The notes: a model not told the origin generated them from the sequence alone. A stretch of DNA of 32,993 nucleotides from Spirochaetia bacterium (GCA_017649605.1 JAGCGL010000062.1:24001-56993); one strand, 5' to 3'. Shown: positions 8,609-16,576, counted from the first letter of the stretch. A program made the numbers and translations.

Positions 8609-9117
8609 TCTTTACCCTTCTCTTTCTTGACCTGTTCCTCCGGGACAAAGTCATAGACTTTTATTCTGTAGTTGAAATCCTCAGGAGCCAGCGCCGCCTG
8701 GGCCTTTGGGTTATAGATACGCACCAGGCTGGTTATATAGCCATAGGTCTCATCATATTTGGCGATATAGAGCATAGGGGCATTCTTCTTGTTTTTACGC
8801 ACCAGCTTCTTGGTCGATTCGTGCATCGCATCTATGGTGTACTGCTTGACTCCGGAGAGGTCGGTCATGGGCTCCTCGTCCCGCAGGCAGCTGACAACTT
8901 TCTTGTTCTCCACCTTAAGCTCAAATAGGGTATCGGGTCTGTTTCCTGCGCCATACACCAGCTTGAGGGAATAGGATCTTATGTCATGCTCCTTCCACTT
9001 TATGATATTGTCGGTCAGCTCCTTGGTGTCGCTTCTTCCAAGCTCTCTTGCACCGCTGCCGAAACAGAAGGCGACAACTGTGGCAAAAAGGATAAGGACC
9101 AGAATTATCTTTCTCAT
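8605..9117 (-). CDS. Exported DUF6174-like protein
   Basis: A 170-residue protein with a clear N-terminal signal segment (about 1-20). Cys18 is preceded by Ala-Phe, which is not a good lipobox, so it may be periplasmic or a lipoprotein. The mature part has the pattern W-x-x-H-x-I-x-SYSLK followed by LKVENKKVV and a closing Y-I-T-S-L-V strand, which resembles DUF6174 (unknown function); I hold this at moderate confidence. The C-terminus is Lys/Glu-rich. Its ATG overlaps the galU stop (ATGA) and its own stop overlaps the protease start, so the three genes are translationally chained. It might assist the M6 protease, but nothing in the sequence proves it. Confidence 0.7.
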   Translation of the reverse strand: MRKIILVLILFATVVAFCFGSGARELGRSDTKELTDNIIKWKEHDIRSYSLKLVYGAGNRPDTLFELKVENKKVVSCLRDEEPMTDLSGVKQYTIDAMHESTKKLVRKNKKNAPMLYIAKYDETYGYITSLVRIYNPKAQAALAPEDFNYRIKVYDFVPEEQVKKEKGKD

Positions 9118-9974
9118 TTTTTATTCCCTTCAAGGTGTGCAATCTCTTCCTGGATCACTTTCCTGTATTCAGGGTTCTCGTACGCATATCTGATTATTGC
9201 GCTCAGGTATCCGGCAGGGGTTCCTGTATCAAGCCGCTCGCCATCGATTACAGCGCAGACTACTTTGTTCTGGGCCATAAGCTTCTTAAGGGCATAGACA
9301 TGGAAATATTCGCCTGTATTGCCAGCCTGACAGTGCTTTTCCCAGCCCTCCTCGAGGAACGGGAAGATATCCGGAGTAAAGAGATAGCGGCCGATGGATG
9401 CCTCCTGGCTTGGCTCTGTGCCAGGTGCAGGCTTCTCCACAATATCGACAACATGGGAATTGTCAGAGGCAAGCTTAAGAATTCCATACCGCTCAAGGTG
9501 GGGTGGGTTGTGGAGTGCAGACATAACGCTGCATCCTGTCTCCTCATATTTTTTAACAAGCTGTGCGGCCAGCGGAACATCCCCCACATGGAGGTCGTCG
9601 GGATATGCCACAACAAAAGGCTCGTCGCCTACAAATGCCTTAACCTGCAGGAGGGCATGGCCTGTCCCCTTCATCTCGGTCTGGCGGCGGAAGAATATAT
9701 CGGCCTCGGGAGGTGCTATCTTTGCAAGCTTATCAGCCTTTCCTTCCCGCATAAATACCTCCTCAAGCTCGCTTTCCCTGTCAAAGTAGTCGTCAAGGGC
9801 TTTCTTGCGTCGTGAGGTGAGTATAAGAATCTCTTTTATTCCAGACTGTATGAACTCAGAGACAATAAAATCTATTGCAGGACGGTCTATGATAGGAAGC
9901 ATCTCCTTGGGAACCGTCTTGGTCACCGGCAGGAACCGGGTGCCGTATCCGGCGGCGATAATTACACCTTTCAT
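9114..9974 (-). CDS. galU: UTP-glucose-1-phosphate uridylyltransferase
   Basis: GalU makes UDP-glucose from UTP and glucose-1-phosphate in the cytoplasm, feeding envelope glycan synthesis. From ATG 9974 it has 286 residues. The N-terminus carries the nucleotidyltransferase signature AAGYGTRFLP, continuing with TKTVPKEMLP; later PDDLHVGD and the VEKP loop match the family. An in-frame ATG at 9998 would add eight residues ahead of the conserved MKGVIIAAG start and is rejected. There is no SD, and a TATATT hexamer lies 7 bases before the ATG, suggesting a leaderless transcript. It is the first gene of a three-gene coupled operon with the exported protein and the M6 protease. Confidence 0.93.
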   Translation of the reverse strand: MKGVIIAAGYGTRFLPVTKTVPKEMLPIIDRPAIDFIVSEFIQSGIKEILILTSRRKKALDDYFDRESELEEVFMREGKADKLAKIAPPEADIFFRRQTEMKGTGHALLQVKAFVGDEPFVVAYPDDLHVGDVPLAAQLVKKYEETGCSVMSALHNPPHLERYGILKLASDNSHVVDIVEKPAPGTEPSQEASIGRYLFTPDIFPFLEEGWEKHCQAGNTGEYFHVYALKKLMAQNKVVCAVIDGERLDTGTPAGYLSAIIRYAYENPEYRKVIQEEIAHLEGNKK

Positions 9975-9981
9975 ACTTTTA

Positions 9982-10009
9982 AATATATAATAAATCAATA
10001 AATAATCAA
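9982..10009 (-). promoter_or_regulatory. Candidate galU promoter
   Basis: On the minus strand TTGATT (10004-10009) is separated by 16 bases from TATATT (9982-9987), which ends 7 bases before the galU ATG. Transcription would begin at or next to the start codon. Confidence 0.45.
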
Positions 10010-10012
10010 GAC

Positions 10013-10041
10013 TTGCAGAAAATATTACAACGCATTATAGT
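10013..10041 (+). promoter_or_regulatory. Candidate promoter of the HAD phosphatase gene
   Basis: TTGCAG (10013-10018), a 17-base spacer and TATAGT (10036-10041), ending 7 bases before the ATG at 10049. The -35 match is weak, the -10 match good; no SD lies between. Confidence 0.35.
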
Positions 10042-10048
10042 ATAAGTG

Positions 10049-10711
10049 ATGGAAGAAAAACTGGGCGCCGAAATCTTTGATGTGGACCACACAATCACAA
10101 AGAACATCACCTCCTTAAGCTACCTGCTGCTCCTTATAAAGCGCAAGGTTTTCTCCATAACCATACTCCGGCATATCCCCTATATCTGCATGAACTACAA
10201 GTTCGGCCACATGGCAGACAAGCACTTTGACCGCCACTTCGACGAGATGGTTGGAGTCGAAAAGACTTTTCTGGATGAACTTGCTGTTGAGAACTTCAAC
10301 AACATGATGAAGAAAGAGAAGGTGTACGGGGATGCAAAACGGTATATCGACCATCTGAAGGGAAACAACAAGAAGATTATCCTGGCTACATCATCCATGG
10401 AGACTATCATAAAGCCACTGGCCGACTACCTGGGTGTCGACGCCATAATTGCAACCAAGTTTGCATTCGAGGATGGGAAATGCCTGGGCCGCTTTGAAGG
10501 AAAACCTGCATTCAGAGAAGAGAAAAGAAGGAAAGTTCTTGAGTACATAAAGGCGAACAATATAGATCTTGCCGCATCATCATTCTATTCCGACAGCATC
10601 CACGATTATCCTATGTTCATGGAGGTAGGAAACCCTGTGGCTGTGAATCCGGACCTGCGGCTGACATTATGTGCCAAAAAGCATGGCTGGCCTATCTTAA
10701 AGTTCAGATAG
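10049..10711 (+). CDS. HAD-IB family phosphatase
   Basis: A 220-residue cytoplasmic HAD-superfamily hydrolase of subclass IB (SerB/TIGR01490-like). Motif I is FDVDHT (nucleophile Asp11, acid Asp13), motif II is LATSS (112-116), and motif IV is YSDS-x2-D (Asp182, Asp186). The helical cap sits between motifs I and II, at about residues 20-100. The substrate cannot be read from sequence; relatives act on phosphoserine or phospholipid-type phosphates. ATG 10049 is chosen over the GTG immediately before it. No SD is visible. The 3' end overlaps the convergent lipoprotein gene by 8 bases. Confidence 0.85.
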   Translation: MEEKLGAEIFDVDHTITKNITSLSYLLLLIKRKVFSITILRHIPYICMNYKFGHMADKHFDRHFDEMVGVEKTFLDELAVENFNNMMKKEKVYGDAKRYIDHLKGNNKKIILATSSMETIIKPLADYLGVDAIIATKFAFEDGKCLGRFEGKPAFREEKRRKVLEYIKANNIDLAASSFYSDSIHDYPMFMEVGNPVAVNPDLRLTLCAKKHGWPILKFR

Positions 10712-11423
10712 AATAAGTAAAGGTAAACTCCACCGGCTTCTCCAATGTAAGGAAATCTACCAGCGGAAGCTTAATCCACAGGCTGTTTCCCTTGAAGGAG
10801 CCCTTGTCGGAAGAAAGCATTTTTCCAGAGGTCTTGATATTCAGCTGGACATAGGAGTTATCTAGAATCTTCTGTGCCGACTCTCCCTTAGAAAGATAAT
10901 CCTCAAAAACATACTCAAGGAGGTCAACATATTCCTTGTTGGTATAGGGCTTGTCCACCTGCGGTGCCAGTCCCGAGAGAATCGGGTTGTCGCTTATCTC
11001 AAAGACTTCGTCCAGTGCCTTGTAGTTGTCCCGGCCTATATGGAATGTGACCTTGCGCACCTTGCCAGAATCGGAGATACGGATGAAAGGAACATATTTA
11101 TCAGGCAGAAGCTTTGTGTAGTTCTCGGTCTTGACTATGAGGATAAGCTTGGAAGGCTCAGGAGAAACTACAGAGACAGGCCGGGCCGAAGGATACTCCT
11201 TAAGCTCCCTGGTTATCTCCTCCACGTTGAATATACCGCTCTTTGCGCTCTTGCCTGTGGTCTCGGAAAGGTCGTTGATGTAGCGGACAAACACAGGGTT
11301 CAGCTCCAGATCTATGAAAATCTCCCCATCCTTTCCACTCTTGATGGTAAGATCCTGCTTAACAGTGCAGCTTAAAGAGACCAGCAGCACCAAGGTCAGA
11401 ATCAGAGCCCTTAAATATTTCAT
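10704..11423 (-). CDS. Putative lipoprotein of unknown function
   Basis: The 239-residue product starts with a textbook lipoprotein signal: MKYLRALILTL, then LLVSLSC with the lipidated Cys at 19. I do not recognise the mature domain. It is mostly alternating beta-type segments with Lys/Asp/Ser-rich loops and ends in a beta strand (EFTFTYSI). Its ATG overlaps the stop of the hisG-like gene (ATGA), so it is expressed with hisI and hisG although nothing about it suggests histidine synthesis. It is probably anchored in the inner or outer membrane. Confidence 0.75.
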   Translation of the reverse strand: MKYLRALILTLVLLVSLSCTVKQDLTIKSGKDGEIFIDLELNPVFVRYINDLSETTGKSAKSGIFNVEEITRELKEYPSARPVSVVSPEPSKLILIVKTENYTKLLPDKYVPFIRISDSGKVRKVTFHIGRDNYKALDEVFEISDNPILSGLAPQVDKPYTNKEYVDLLEYVFEDYLSKGESAQKILDNSYVQLNIKTSGKMLSSDKGSFKGNSLWIKLPLVDFLTLEKPVEFTFTYSI

Positions 11424-12472
11424 AAGCCTAATACCTGAAGATCTGGGATAGATGAGAGGATAGGCACTGTCTCGATACTCTTGGCCCCCAGTTTAAGCAG
11501 CTGGTAGCGCACCATGGCTATCGGCTTCTCCTTGCTGGCAGACTCGAGCTGGATGCAGTACTGGGAGAAAGCCTGCCCCTGTATGATTGTAGGTTCCTCT
11601 GCAAACAGGTTGTTTGCCTTGAGATAGGTCTGGATAGCATCATCGTTGCCAGAAGGAACATTGAAGTAGAGCATGACCTTGTTCTCGGCATTTATAATTC
11701 CATACAGGTTGATCAGGAACATCTTGAGGAGCTCCATCTTAGGAGCTGACTTGCGGAGGTCGGCAGAGATCCAGATTCCTGTCTCGGAGGAGAAAACCCA
11801 CTCCAAGATCTTAAGGCCGTAGTTGCGGAGCGCGCTGCCGCTCTGGGTAATCTCAAGGCCGATGTCTGCCCCGCCGTTCTTAAGCTTTGCCTCGGTCTTT
11901 CCCCAGGTCTCGTATATGACTATTCCACAGCCCTCTTTAGCAGGTGTCTTGTACTTCTGGATAGACCATTTCTGGAACTTTTCGGGGGCACCTATCTTCT
12001 TAAGCTTCTCAAGAATCCAGTTGAGAGCCATGTATGGGAGCTCTGTCACTACAGTAATCTGTTCCTTGCGCTTGATCAGGTTGGAAAGGAACTCTTCGGT
12101 GGTGGACTCGGGGAAAGAGCCGTCCACAATTCCCACCAGGTTTATGTTGCCCCTGTGCAGAGAGAGGACTTTTTCAGGTGCCAGCTCTATGCCGTAGGCC
12201 ATCTTCATCTCAAGGATACGCTCCTGCATCCAGTCGTCTCCGGCAATTGCGATATCAAGCTCGTTCAGGGCAAGCTGAGTGCAGAACTCCTGGGGCCTTC
12301 CGTCCCAGCCGAACAGGAAGTTGACAGAGGTAAAGTCGGTAGGACCGCCGGCATCATAGCCTTTGGCAGGGAATCCTGCCTTTGCGAGCAGATCCACCAG
12401 GTTGCCACCACGGGTAGGGTTTGCAAGAGAACCGGCAGGCATGCCGATTATAAGTTTATCTTTAGTCTCCAT
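11420..12472 (-). CDS. hisG: ATP phosphoribosyltransferase family protein (HisG-like)
   Basis: HisG couples ATP and PRPP in the first, committed step of histidine synthesis. The 350-residue product shows the HisG plan: an N-terminal GMPAGSL strand-loop, LDIAIAGDDWM where HisG has its GxD-V-L segment, and EITQSGSALRNYGL (207-220) as the PRPP phosphate-binding loop (family consensus E-T-G-T-T-L-R). The last ~80 residues resemble the regulatory HisG_C domain. It is longer than usual (about 290-300 for the long form) and divergent. The start at 12472 is set by GAGGA 5 bases upstream; the GTG at 12484 would overlap hisI and lacks an SD. Neighbouring hisI supports the assignment. Confidence 0.75.
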   Translation of the reverse strand: METKDKLIIGMPAGSLANPTRGGNLVDLLAKAGFPAKGYDAGGPTDFTSVNFLFGWDGRPQEFCTQLALNELDIAIAGDDWMQERILEMKMAYGIELAPEKVLSLHRGNINLVGIVDGSFPESTTEEFLSNLIKRKEQITVVTELPYMALNWILEKLKKIGAPEKFQKWSIQKYKTPAKEGCGIVIYETWGKTEAKLKNGGADIGLEITQSGSALRNYGLKILEWVFSSETGIWISADLRKSAPKMELLKMFLINLYGIINAENKVMLYFNVPSGNDDAIQTYLKANNLFAEEPTIIQGQAFSQYCIQLESASKEKPIAMVRYQLLKLGAKSIETVPILSSIPDLQVLGL

Positions 12473-12480
12473 AATTGTCC

Positions 12481-12873
12481 TCACTTCTCCACAGATTCAA
12501 GGGTGCCATCTTTTCCAAGCCGCCGGTAATAGCAGGAGGTATGGGCATCGCCGTTTTCCCGCTTTGCATGGCAGGCCCCTTTGCCCATAGGTGTAACCAG
12601 GAACAGGAACGAGTTCTGCTCGCAGTTGATGCGGATCTCCTCCACCTTAAGCATATCCCCGGATGTAAGCCCTTTTTTCCAGAGCTCGTTCCGGCTGCGG
12701 CTCCAGTAGGTGGCATAACCACTTCGCAGAGTCTCTTCAAAGGCCTCCCTGTTGATGAAAGAGAGGATAAGCACCTCTTTTGTGCGGCAGTCCTGTGTCA
12801 CTACAGGAAGCAGGGTTTTTCCATCTTCGCCGAAATTCACCATAAGCTGTGCTGTATACTCTTTTTTCTCCAT
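12481..12873 (-). CDS. hisI: Phosphoribosyl-AMP cyclohydrolase
   Basis: HisI hydrolyses PR-AMP to ProFAR precursor, the third histidine step. The 130-residue protein is the stand-alone cyclohydrolase, without a fused HisE pyrophosphohydrolase. Signatures are YWSRSRNELWKKG (56-68) and the three zinc cysteines Cys84, Cys101 (in ACH) and Cys114 (in SCYYRRL). The acidic D-C-D-x-D metal cluster usual in the family reads N83-C84-E85-Q-N87 here, and ten extra residues separate ACH from SCYY. A GAGGT SD stands 6 bases before the ATG and a promoter is visible at 12886-12913. First gene of hisI-hisG-lipoprotein. Confidence 0.93.
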   Translation of the reverse strand: MEKKEYTAQLMVNFGEDGKTLLPVVTQDCRTKEVLILSFINREAFEETLRSGYATYWSRSRNELWKKGLTSGDMLKVEEIRINCEQNSFLFLVTPMGKGACHAKRENGDAHTSCYYRRLGKDGTLESVEK

Positions 12874-12885
12874 ACACCGACCTCG

Positions 12886-12913
12886 AATATATTATAATAT
12901 AAAAGTTTAACAA
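12886..12913 (-). promoter_or_regulatory. Candidate hisI operon promoter
   Basis: Minus strand: TTGTTA (12908-12913), 16-base spacer, TATATT (12886-12891). It leaves a short leader carrying the GAGGT SD at 12880-12884. Confidence 0.5.
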
Positions 12914-12937
12914 GGATATGTCCATAGAATAATTGAC

Positions 12938-12970
12938 ACAAAAAAAGCTGCACGGGGAATTTGTGCAGCT
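12938..12970 (-). terminator. Rho-independent terminator after the TAXI/two-component operon
   Basis: A perfect 8-bp stem AGCTGCAC/GTGCAGCT (12946-12953 and 12963-12970) with a 9-base loop is followed, on the minus strand, by a run of seven T. It lies about 145 bases after the TAXI stop and just before the hisI promoter. The rest of the 12874-13113 gap is AT-rich and shows no convincing gene. Confidence 0.85.
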
Positions 12971-13113
12971 GAATTATGCGAATATGCAATGGGGGATCAC
13001 ATATCCAAAAGAGGATGAAAAGAAATATTACATTTTCATTATCACCGTAGAATACATTATTTACAAGCTGGGAAAAATCCCATTTTTTCGATTCCTTCTG
13101 GGAAAAAAAAGTA

Positions 13114-14097
13114 TCAGTTCAGGAATCCTGTCTCTTTGAAATAACGGATAGCGCCTGGATGGAAGGGGACCGGAACCCGCCGCTGGAAATATACCTGGGC
13201 TGTTTTCTCGTTATAGCTCGGGAAGAATATTTTTATGTAGTCTATATTCTCAAACCAGGCCTTGGTCACTATATATGCAGTCTCATCGTCCATGTTCTCG
13301 GAGCAGGCTATGAAAGTGGAGGAGACAAAGGTTTTCTCCTCAAGCTCCGCATCTGCATTCTCGCTCATATCCACCATGCTCTCGGTATAGAACACCGGGT
13401 AAACAGAAAGGAATTCCCTCAGCTTATCCTTCTCCTTAAAGGTGAAAGGGCTGACATTATACTGCCTGATAGGAACACCCGGAGAGACATTTCTTGCAAA
13501 AGAATATTTATAGCTCATATTGTACCAGATGAAATCTACAAAGCCCTCGGAGAAAAGCCGTTCTCCCTCGCTCTGCTCCACCCGCAGGATTGTTGTGTTG
13601 GCAGTGTTGATTCCGTTAAGCTTTAGGAAGTAGAGGAGCAGATCGCCCGAGACCGAGGCTCCTGTGTTGATCGCAACCCTGTATCCGATCAAGTCTGAAA
13701 TGCTCTTGATATTCTCTATATGGGTAAAGCCTGTGTAAACAGATGGAAATATTCCGAACAGCGCCCGTATGTTCTGAGGGGCAGACCAGTAATTTGGGTG
13801 GCCGTTGAAAGCCATATATCCTTCGGGTCCCGCCAGAATAGCCAGGTCGGCAGAGCCGTCCATAAGAGCTTTTATCTTCTCGTTCCCGTTTGATTTTACC
13901 GATTCATTCACAGAGAGCAGCTTTGTGTTGTAGTTGATGATTCCCTCCAGAACAGTACCTGCAAGGAAGAAAGGGGTATTCATATAAGAGGATTTTATGG
14001 TGAGCATAGGCTTTGATATAGCCACATTGGCAGGTTTGCCGCTGCAGGAGAAGAGAAGCAGGCAGAGCAGGATTACAAGGACAGTTTTTCTAAACAT
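13114..14097 (-). CDS. TAXI-family TRAP-type solute-binding lipoprotein
   Basis: A 327-residue periplasmic binding protein of the TAXI group. Its lipoprotein signal ends LLLFSC (Cys18). The mature protein has the TAXI features: an early segment with many Asn/Gly, MDGSADLAILAGPEGYMAF for ligand binding, IGYRVAINTGASVSG in the hinge region and a late AYIVTKAWFEN helix. TAXI proteins usually bind glutamate or other carboxylates, but the ligand cannot be told. There is no TRAP membrane subunit beside it. Its ATG lies inside the response regulator's end (8-base overlap), in an operon with a histidine kinase, so it may be the sensing partner of that system. A strong terminator follows. Confidence 0.88.
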   Translation of the reverse strand: MFRKTVLVILLCLLLFSCSGKPANVAISKPMLTIKSSYMNTPFFLAGTVLEGIINYNTKLLSVNESVKSNGNEKIKALMDGSADLAILAGPEGYMAFNGHPNYWSAPQNIRALFGIFPSVYTGFTHIENIKSISDLIGYRVAINTGASVSGDLLLYFLKLNGINTANTTILRVEQSEGERLFSEGFVDFIWYNMSYKYSFARNVSPGVPIRQYNVSPFTFKEKDKLREFLSVYPVFYTESMVDMSENADAELEEKTFVSSTFIACSENMDDETAYIVTKAWFENIDYIKIFFPSYNEKTAQVYFQRRVPVPFHPGAIRYFKETGFLN

Positions 14098-14755
14098 CGA
14101 TAAGTCCTATGCTTATGGCATAACGGATAAGCTCGGTCATATTCTTGCACTTAAGCTTGACCATGATGCTGGCCTTGTGGTTTTCCACAGTCTTTGAGCT
14201 GATGAAAAGCTCCTCTGCGATATCCTTGATCGGGACACCGTCAATCAGAAGCTTAAGTATCTGCTGTTCCCTTAGGGAAAGCTTGCTGTAGGCCGACTTG
14301 TTATCCTCTGCAATCTCCACATCATTCTTGGTGATAAGGGATTTTATGACCTTGTTGGAGATATAGCTGTCTATGTAGATCTCTCCGGCATACACCTTCT
14401 CTATGGCCTCTGCCAGGTTCTCGGGGGAGGACTCCTTAAGGATATAACCTTTGACGCCGCTCTCAACCGCCTCGAGTATGTAATCAATCTTTGAATAGGC
14501 AGTTATAATGATGATCAGGAGGTCATGCTTCGCGGCCAAAAGCCGTTTTGCCAGCACCAGACCGGAGCTTCCATGGAGCGCAATATCCAGAAGCAGGATA
14601 TCGGGATTGCAGCTCAGCACCACATCATATCCATCATCCACATTGTCGCTCTCTCCTACAACTTTTATCTTCTCATCCCGGCTTATGATAGCCTTGATTC
14701 CCTCTCTCATAAGAGCATGATCTTCGATAATAACTACTTTGATCTCATCAGTCAT
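14090..14755 (-). CDS. NarL/LuxR-family response regulator
   Basis: The 221-residue regulator has an N-terminal receiver domain (acidic pocket Glu11/Asp12, phosphoacceptor Asp57 in PDILLLD, and the Lys of ILKESS) and a C-terminal LuxR-type helix-turn-helix (about 155-215) with LSLREQQILKLL and ISSKTVENHKASI. It should bind DNA when phosphorylated by the kinase encoded just upstream, with which it overlaps by 8 bases. It also overlaps the TAXI gene by 8 bases, so all three proteins are made together. Its target promoters are not evident. Confidence 0.93.
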   Translation of the reverse strand: MTDEIKVVIIEDHALMREGIKAIISRDEKIKVVGESDNVDDGYDVVLSCNPDILLLDIALHGSSGLVLAKRLLAAKHDLLIIIITAYSKIDYILEAVESGVKGYILKESSPENLAEAIEKVYAGEIYIDSYISNKVIKSLITKNDVEIAEDNKSAYSKLSLREQQILKLLIDGVPIKDIAEELFISSKTVENHKASIMVKLKCKNMTELIRYAISIGLIDV

Positions 14756-16031
14756 CTATATCCTCCAGAGGAAATGTTATATTAACCACAGTACCACGTT
14801 CCTGCAGGAATTTAATCTTTATAGTTCCCTTTGATATCTTGACCCGTTCCATAACACCACGCAGACCCGAATGGGATTTGCCGTCCGACTTCTCAAGCGC
14901 CTGCTCCAGGTTGAATCCTCCGCCGTTATCCGAAACTTTCAGCAGCAGGCTCGGCCATGAGATGATTATGTTTATCTTGACAACAGTGGCATCGGAATGT
15001 TTCTCGATATTGGTCATAAGCTCCTGGATTATGCGGTAAATATTGAGTTTAAGGGAGTTCTTGACCTTGACTGTCTCAAGTCCGATGGCAGAATATTCGG
15101 CTTTTTTGCCAGTCTTTATCTCCCAGTTCTTAACATAGTTGGAGACTATCTCGTCCAGACTTTTCTCCAGCTCAGGAGGTCTTATGCCGTAGGAGATATC
15201 CCTCATCTGCTGCAGCGCTCCGGCCAGCTTGTTGGTAAGGGCCATAATCTGCTCCTGCCCCCGCTCCCCCTTATACTGGTTGACCAGATCCATACAAAGC
15301 ATCTTGGAATAGACCATGTCCTGGATTACAGTATCGTGGATCTCCAGCACCATGTTCTGTTTCTCAATCTCCCGGTTCTCCATAGATTCAGCCAGAAGCT
15401 GCTTATACTCCTGCTCCGCCCTGTGGGTCTTGCTGAAACGGTTGAAGAAAAAGATAAAGATGGCTGTGAATGACAGATAGAGAAAAATGAGGCCTAAAAA
15501 AACTTTCCACAGCATATTCAGCTGCCGCCGGTGGTACTGGTCCATGAAGGAAGAGAGCTCCTTGAGCTCGCTGGAGAAACGGTTGGCATCGTTGGAGAGC
15601 CAGAAGATCTGTGTCTCGAAATTGCGGTAACTGTCCTCGTTGCTTACAATCTCCAGAAGATAATATTTAACATAGTTCCAGTTCTGAAGCAGGCTGGGAA
15701 CCTTGTCCTTGAACTCCTCGTCCCCCAGGAACACCTGGGCAGTCTCTCCCTCCAGAACTGTAAAGCTTTTATCCAGAGCCTTTATATTCATGTTCACATT
15801 TGTCTTAAGCTCAGGCTGCTTGCCCGAGGTAAGGAAGATCTCAGCCGCCGACTTGGTCAGGAGCCACTGCTCATAGATTCCACTGCTTTCCACACGGCGC
15901 ACCATGTTGTCCTGCATCATGTTGAAGAAAGAGGTGGCAATATAACCCACAAAGCAGAAAAGAAGCACAACTGCAATTACAACAATTATGTACAGCTGTT
16001 TCTCCTTGTAAAAGCGCCGCAGGTTTATCAA
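14748..16031 (-). CDS. Sensor histidine kinase, HisKA_3 (NarX/DegS) type
   Basis: This 427-residue membrane kinase has TM1 at 13-36, an extracytoplasmic sensor region of about 135 residues (37-173), TM2 at 174-197, then a dimerisation domain with the phosphoacceptor His232 in LEIHDTVIQD and an HATPase domain (N box QELMTNIEKHS, G1 SDNGGGF at 367-373, G2 GLRGVMERV). The HDxxxQ form is typical of kinases paired with LuxR-type regulators, as here. The start is TTG at 16031, backed by GGAG (16040-16043) 8 bases before it; no better in-frame start exists. The sensor segment shows no Cache or PAS motif that I can name. Confidence 0.92.
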   Translation of the reverse strand: MINLRRFYKEKQLYIIVVIAVVLLFCFVGYIATSFFNMMQDNMVRRVESSGIYEQWLLTKSAAEIFLTSGKQPELKTNVNMNIKALDKSFTVLEGETAQVFLGDEEFKDKVPSLLQNWNYVKYYLLEIVSNEDSYRNFETQIFWLSNDANRFSSELKELSSFMDQYHRRQLNMLWKVFLGLIFLYLSFTAIFIFFFNRFSKTHRAEQEYKQLLAESMENREIEKQNMVLEIHDTVIQDMVYSKMLCMDLVNQYKGERGQEQIMALTNKLAGALQQMRDISYGIRPPELEKSLDEIVSNYVKNWEIKTGKKAEYSAIGLETVKVKNSLKLNIYRIIQELMTNIEKHSDATVVKINIIISWPSLLLKVSDNGGGFNLEQALEKSDGKSHSGLRGVMERVKISKGTIKIKFLQERGTVVNITFPLEDIDD

Positions 16032-16051
16032 AGCATCTTCTCCGTCTTTTA

Positions 16052-16079
16052 ATTATACCATATTGTAGCATAATTGCAA
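16052..16079 (-). promoter_or_regulatory. Promoter of the kinase-regulator-TAXI operon
   Basis: Minus strand: TTGCAA (16074-16079), 16-base spacer, consensus TATAAT (16052-16057); the leader of about 20 bases contains the GGAG SD. The palindromic TTGCAA is also positioned as a -35 box for the divergent TPR gene. Confidence 0.6.
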
Positions 16080-16102
16080 AATGTTTTCACTCTTACTATA
16101 TT
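16074..16102 (+). promoter_or_regulatory. Candidate promoter of the TPR-argJ-Smr genes
   Basis: TTGCAA (16074-16079), 17-base spacer, TATATT (16097-16102), ending 6 bases before the ATG at 16109. No SD lies between, so the message would be leaderless. Confidence 0.45.
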
Positions 16103-16108
16103 CTAAGT

Positions 16109-16576
16109 ATGGATTTCAGGGAAATAATTATGAAAGGGGCCGAGGCCCTGGAGGCCGGCAACCTGCAGGAGGCTGAAAAGCATTTCCTTGCGGCGGCAGA
16201 GATGGACAGCACAAATTATCTGCCTCTCTATAATCTAGGTCTATTGGCATCGGACCAGGAAAAGCTTGATGATGCCCGCACTTATCTTGAGAAAGCTCTC
16301 GTGCTTAAAAAGGATGATGCCGATGTTCTTACTGCCCTGGGAACTGTCTGCCTTAAGGGAGGACTGGATTCAGAGGCAGAATCTTATTTTCTAAAAGCCC
16401 TTAAATTGGGGGAGAGCGAGCTCCTCTACAACAACATGGGTATCATAGCTTTCCGCCGCAAGAATTATGGCAGGGCAAAAGAGCTGTACCTAAAAGCATT
16501 GGAGCTGAACCCGGGCTATCAGGAGGCACGGGAAAATATTGCTTTGGCCAATTTTTATCTTGCAATGCTGACTTAA
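16109..16576 (+). CDS. Tetratricopeptide-repeat protein
   Basis: The 155-residue protein has no signal peptide and consists almost entirely of about four TPR units. The repeated pattern is A-x-x-x-x-x-x-L/Y-N-L-G, with acidic-Tyr/Phe-LEKAL-type second helices, for example DARTYLEKALVL, SYFLKALKLG and ELYLKALELNPG. TPRs are protein-binding scaffolds; the partner is unknown. It lies 18 bases upstream of argJ on the same strand. Its start has a TATATT hexamer 6 bases upstream and no SD. Confidence 0.85.
   Translation: MDFREIIMKGAEALEAGNLQEAEKHFLAAAEMDSTNYLPLYNLGLLASDQEKLDDARTYLEKALVLKKDDADVLTALGTVCLKGGLDSEAESYFLKALKLGESELLYNNMGIIAFRRKNYGRAKELYLKALELNPGYQEARENIALANFYLAMLT

Noticed and set aside
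9975-9998. Upstream ATG for galU at 9998
   Set aside because: It adds eight residues not found in GalU and lies upstream of the -10 hexamer that fits ATG 9974.
12933-13139. A 68-codon plus-strand frame in the largest intergenic gap
   Set aside because: It runs through the terminator hairpin and into the end of the TAXI gene, has no SD and an AT-driven composition.
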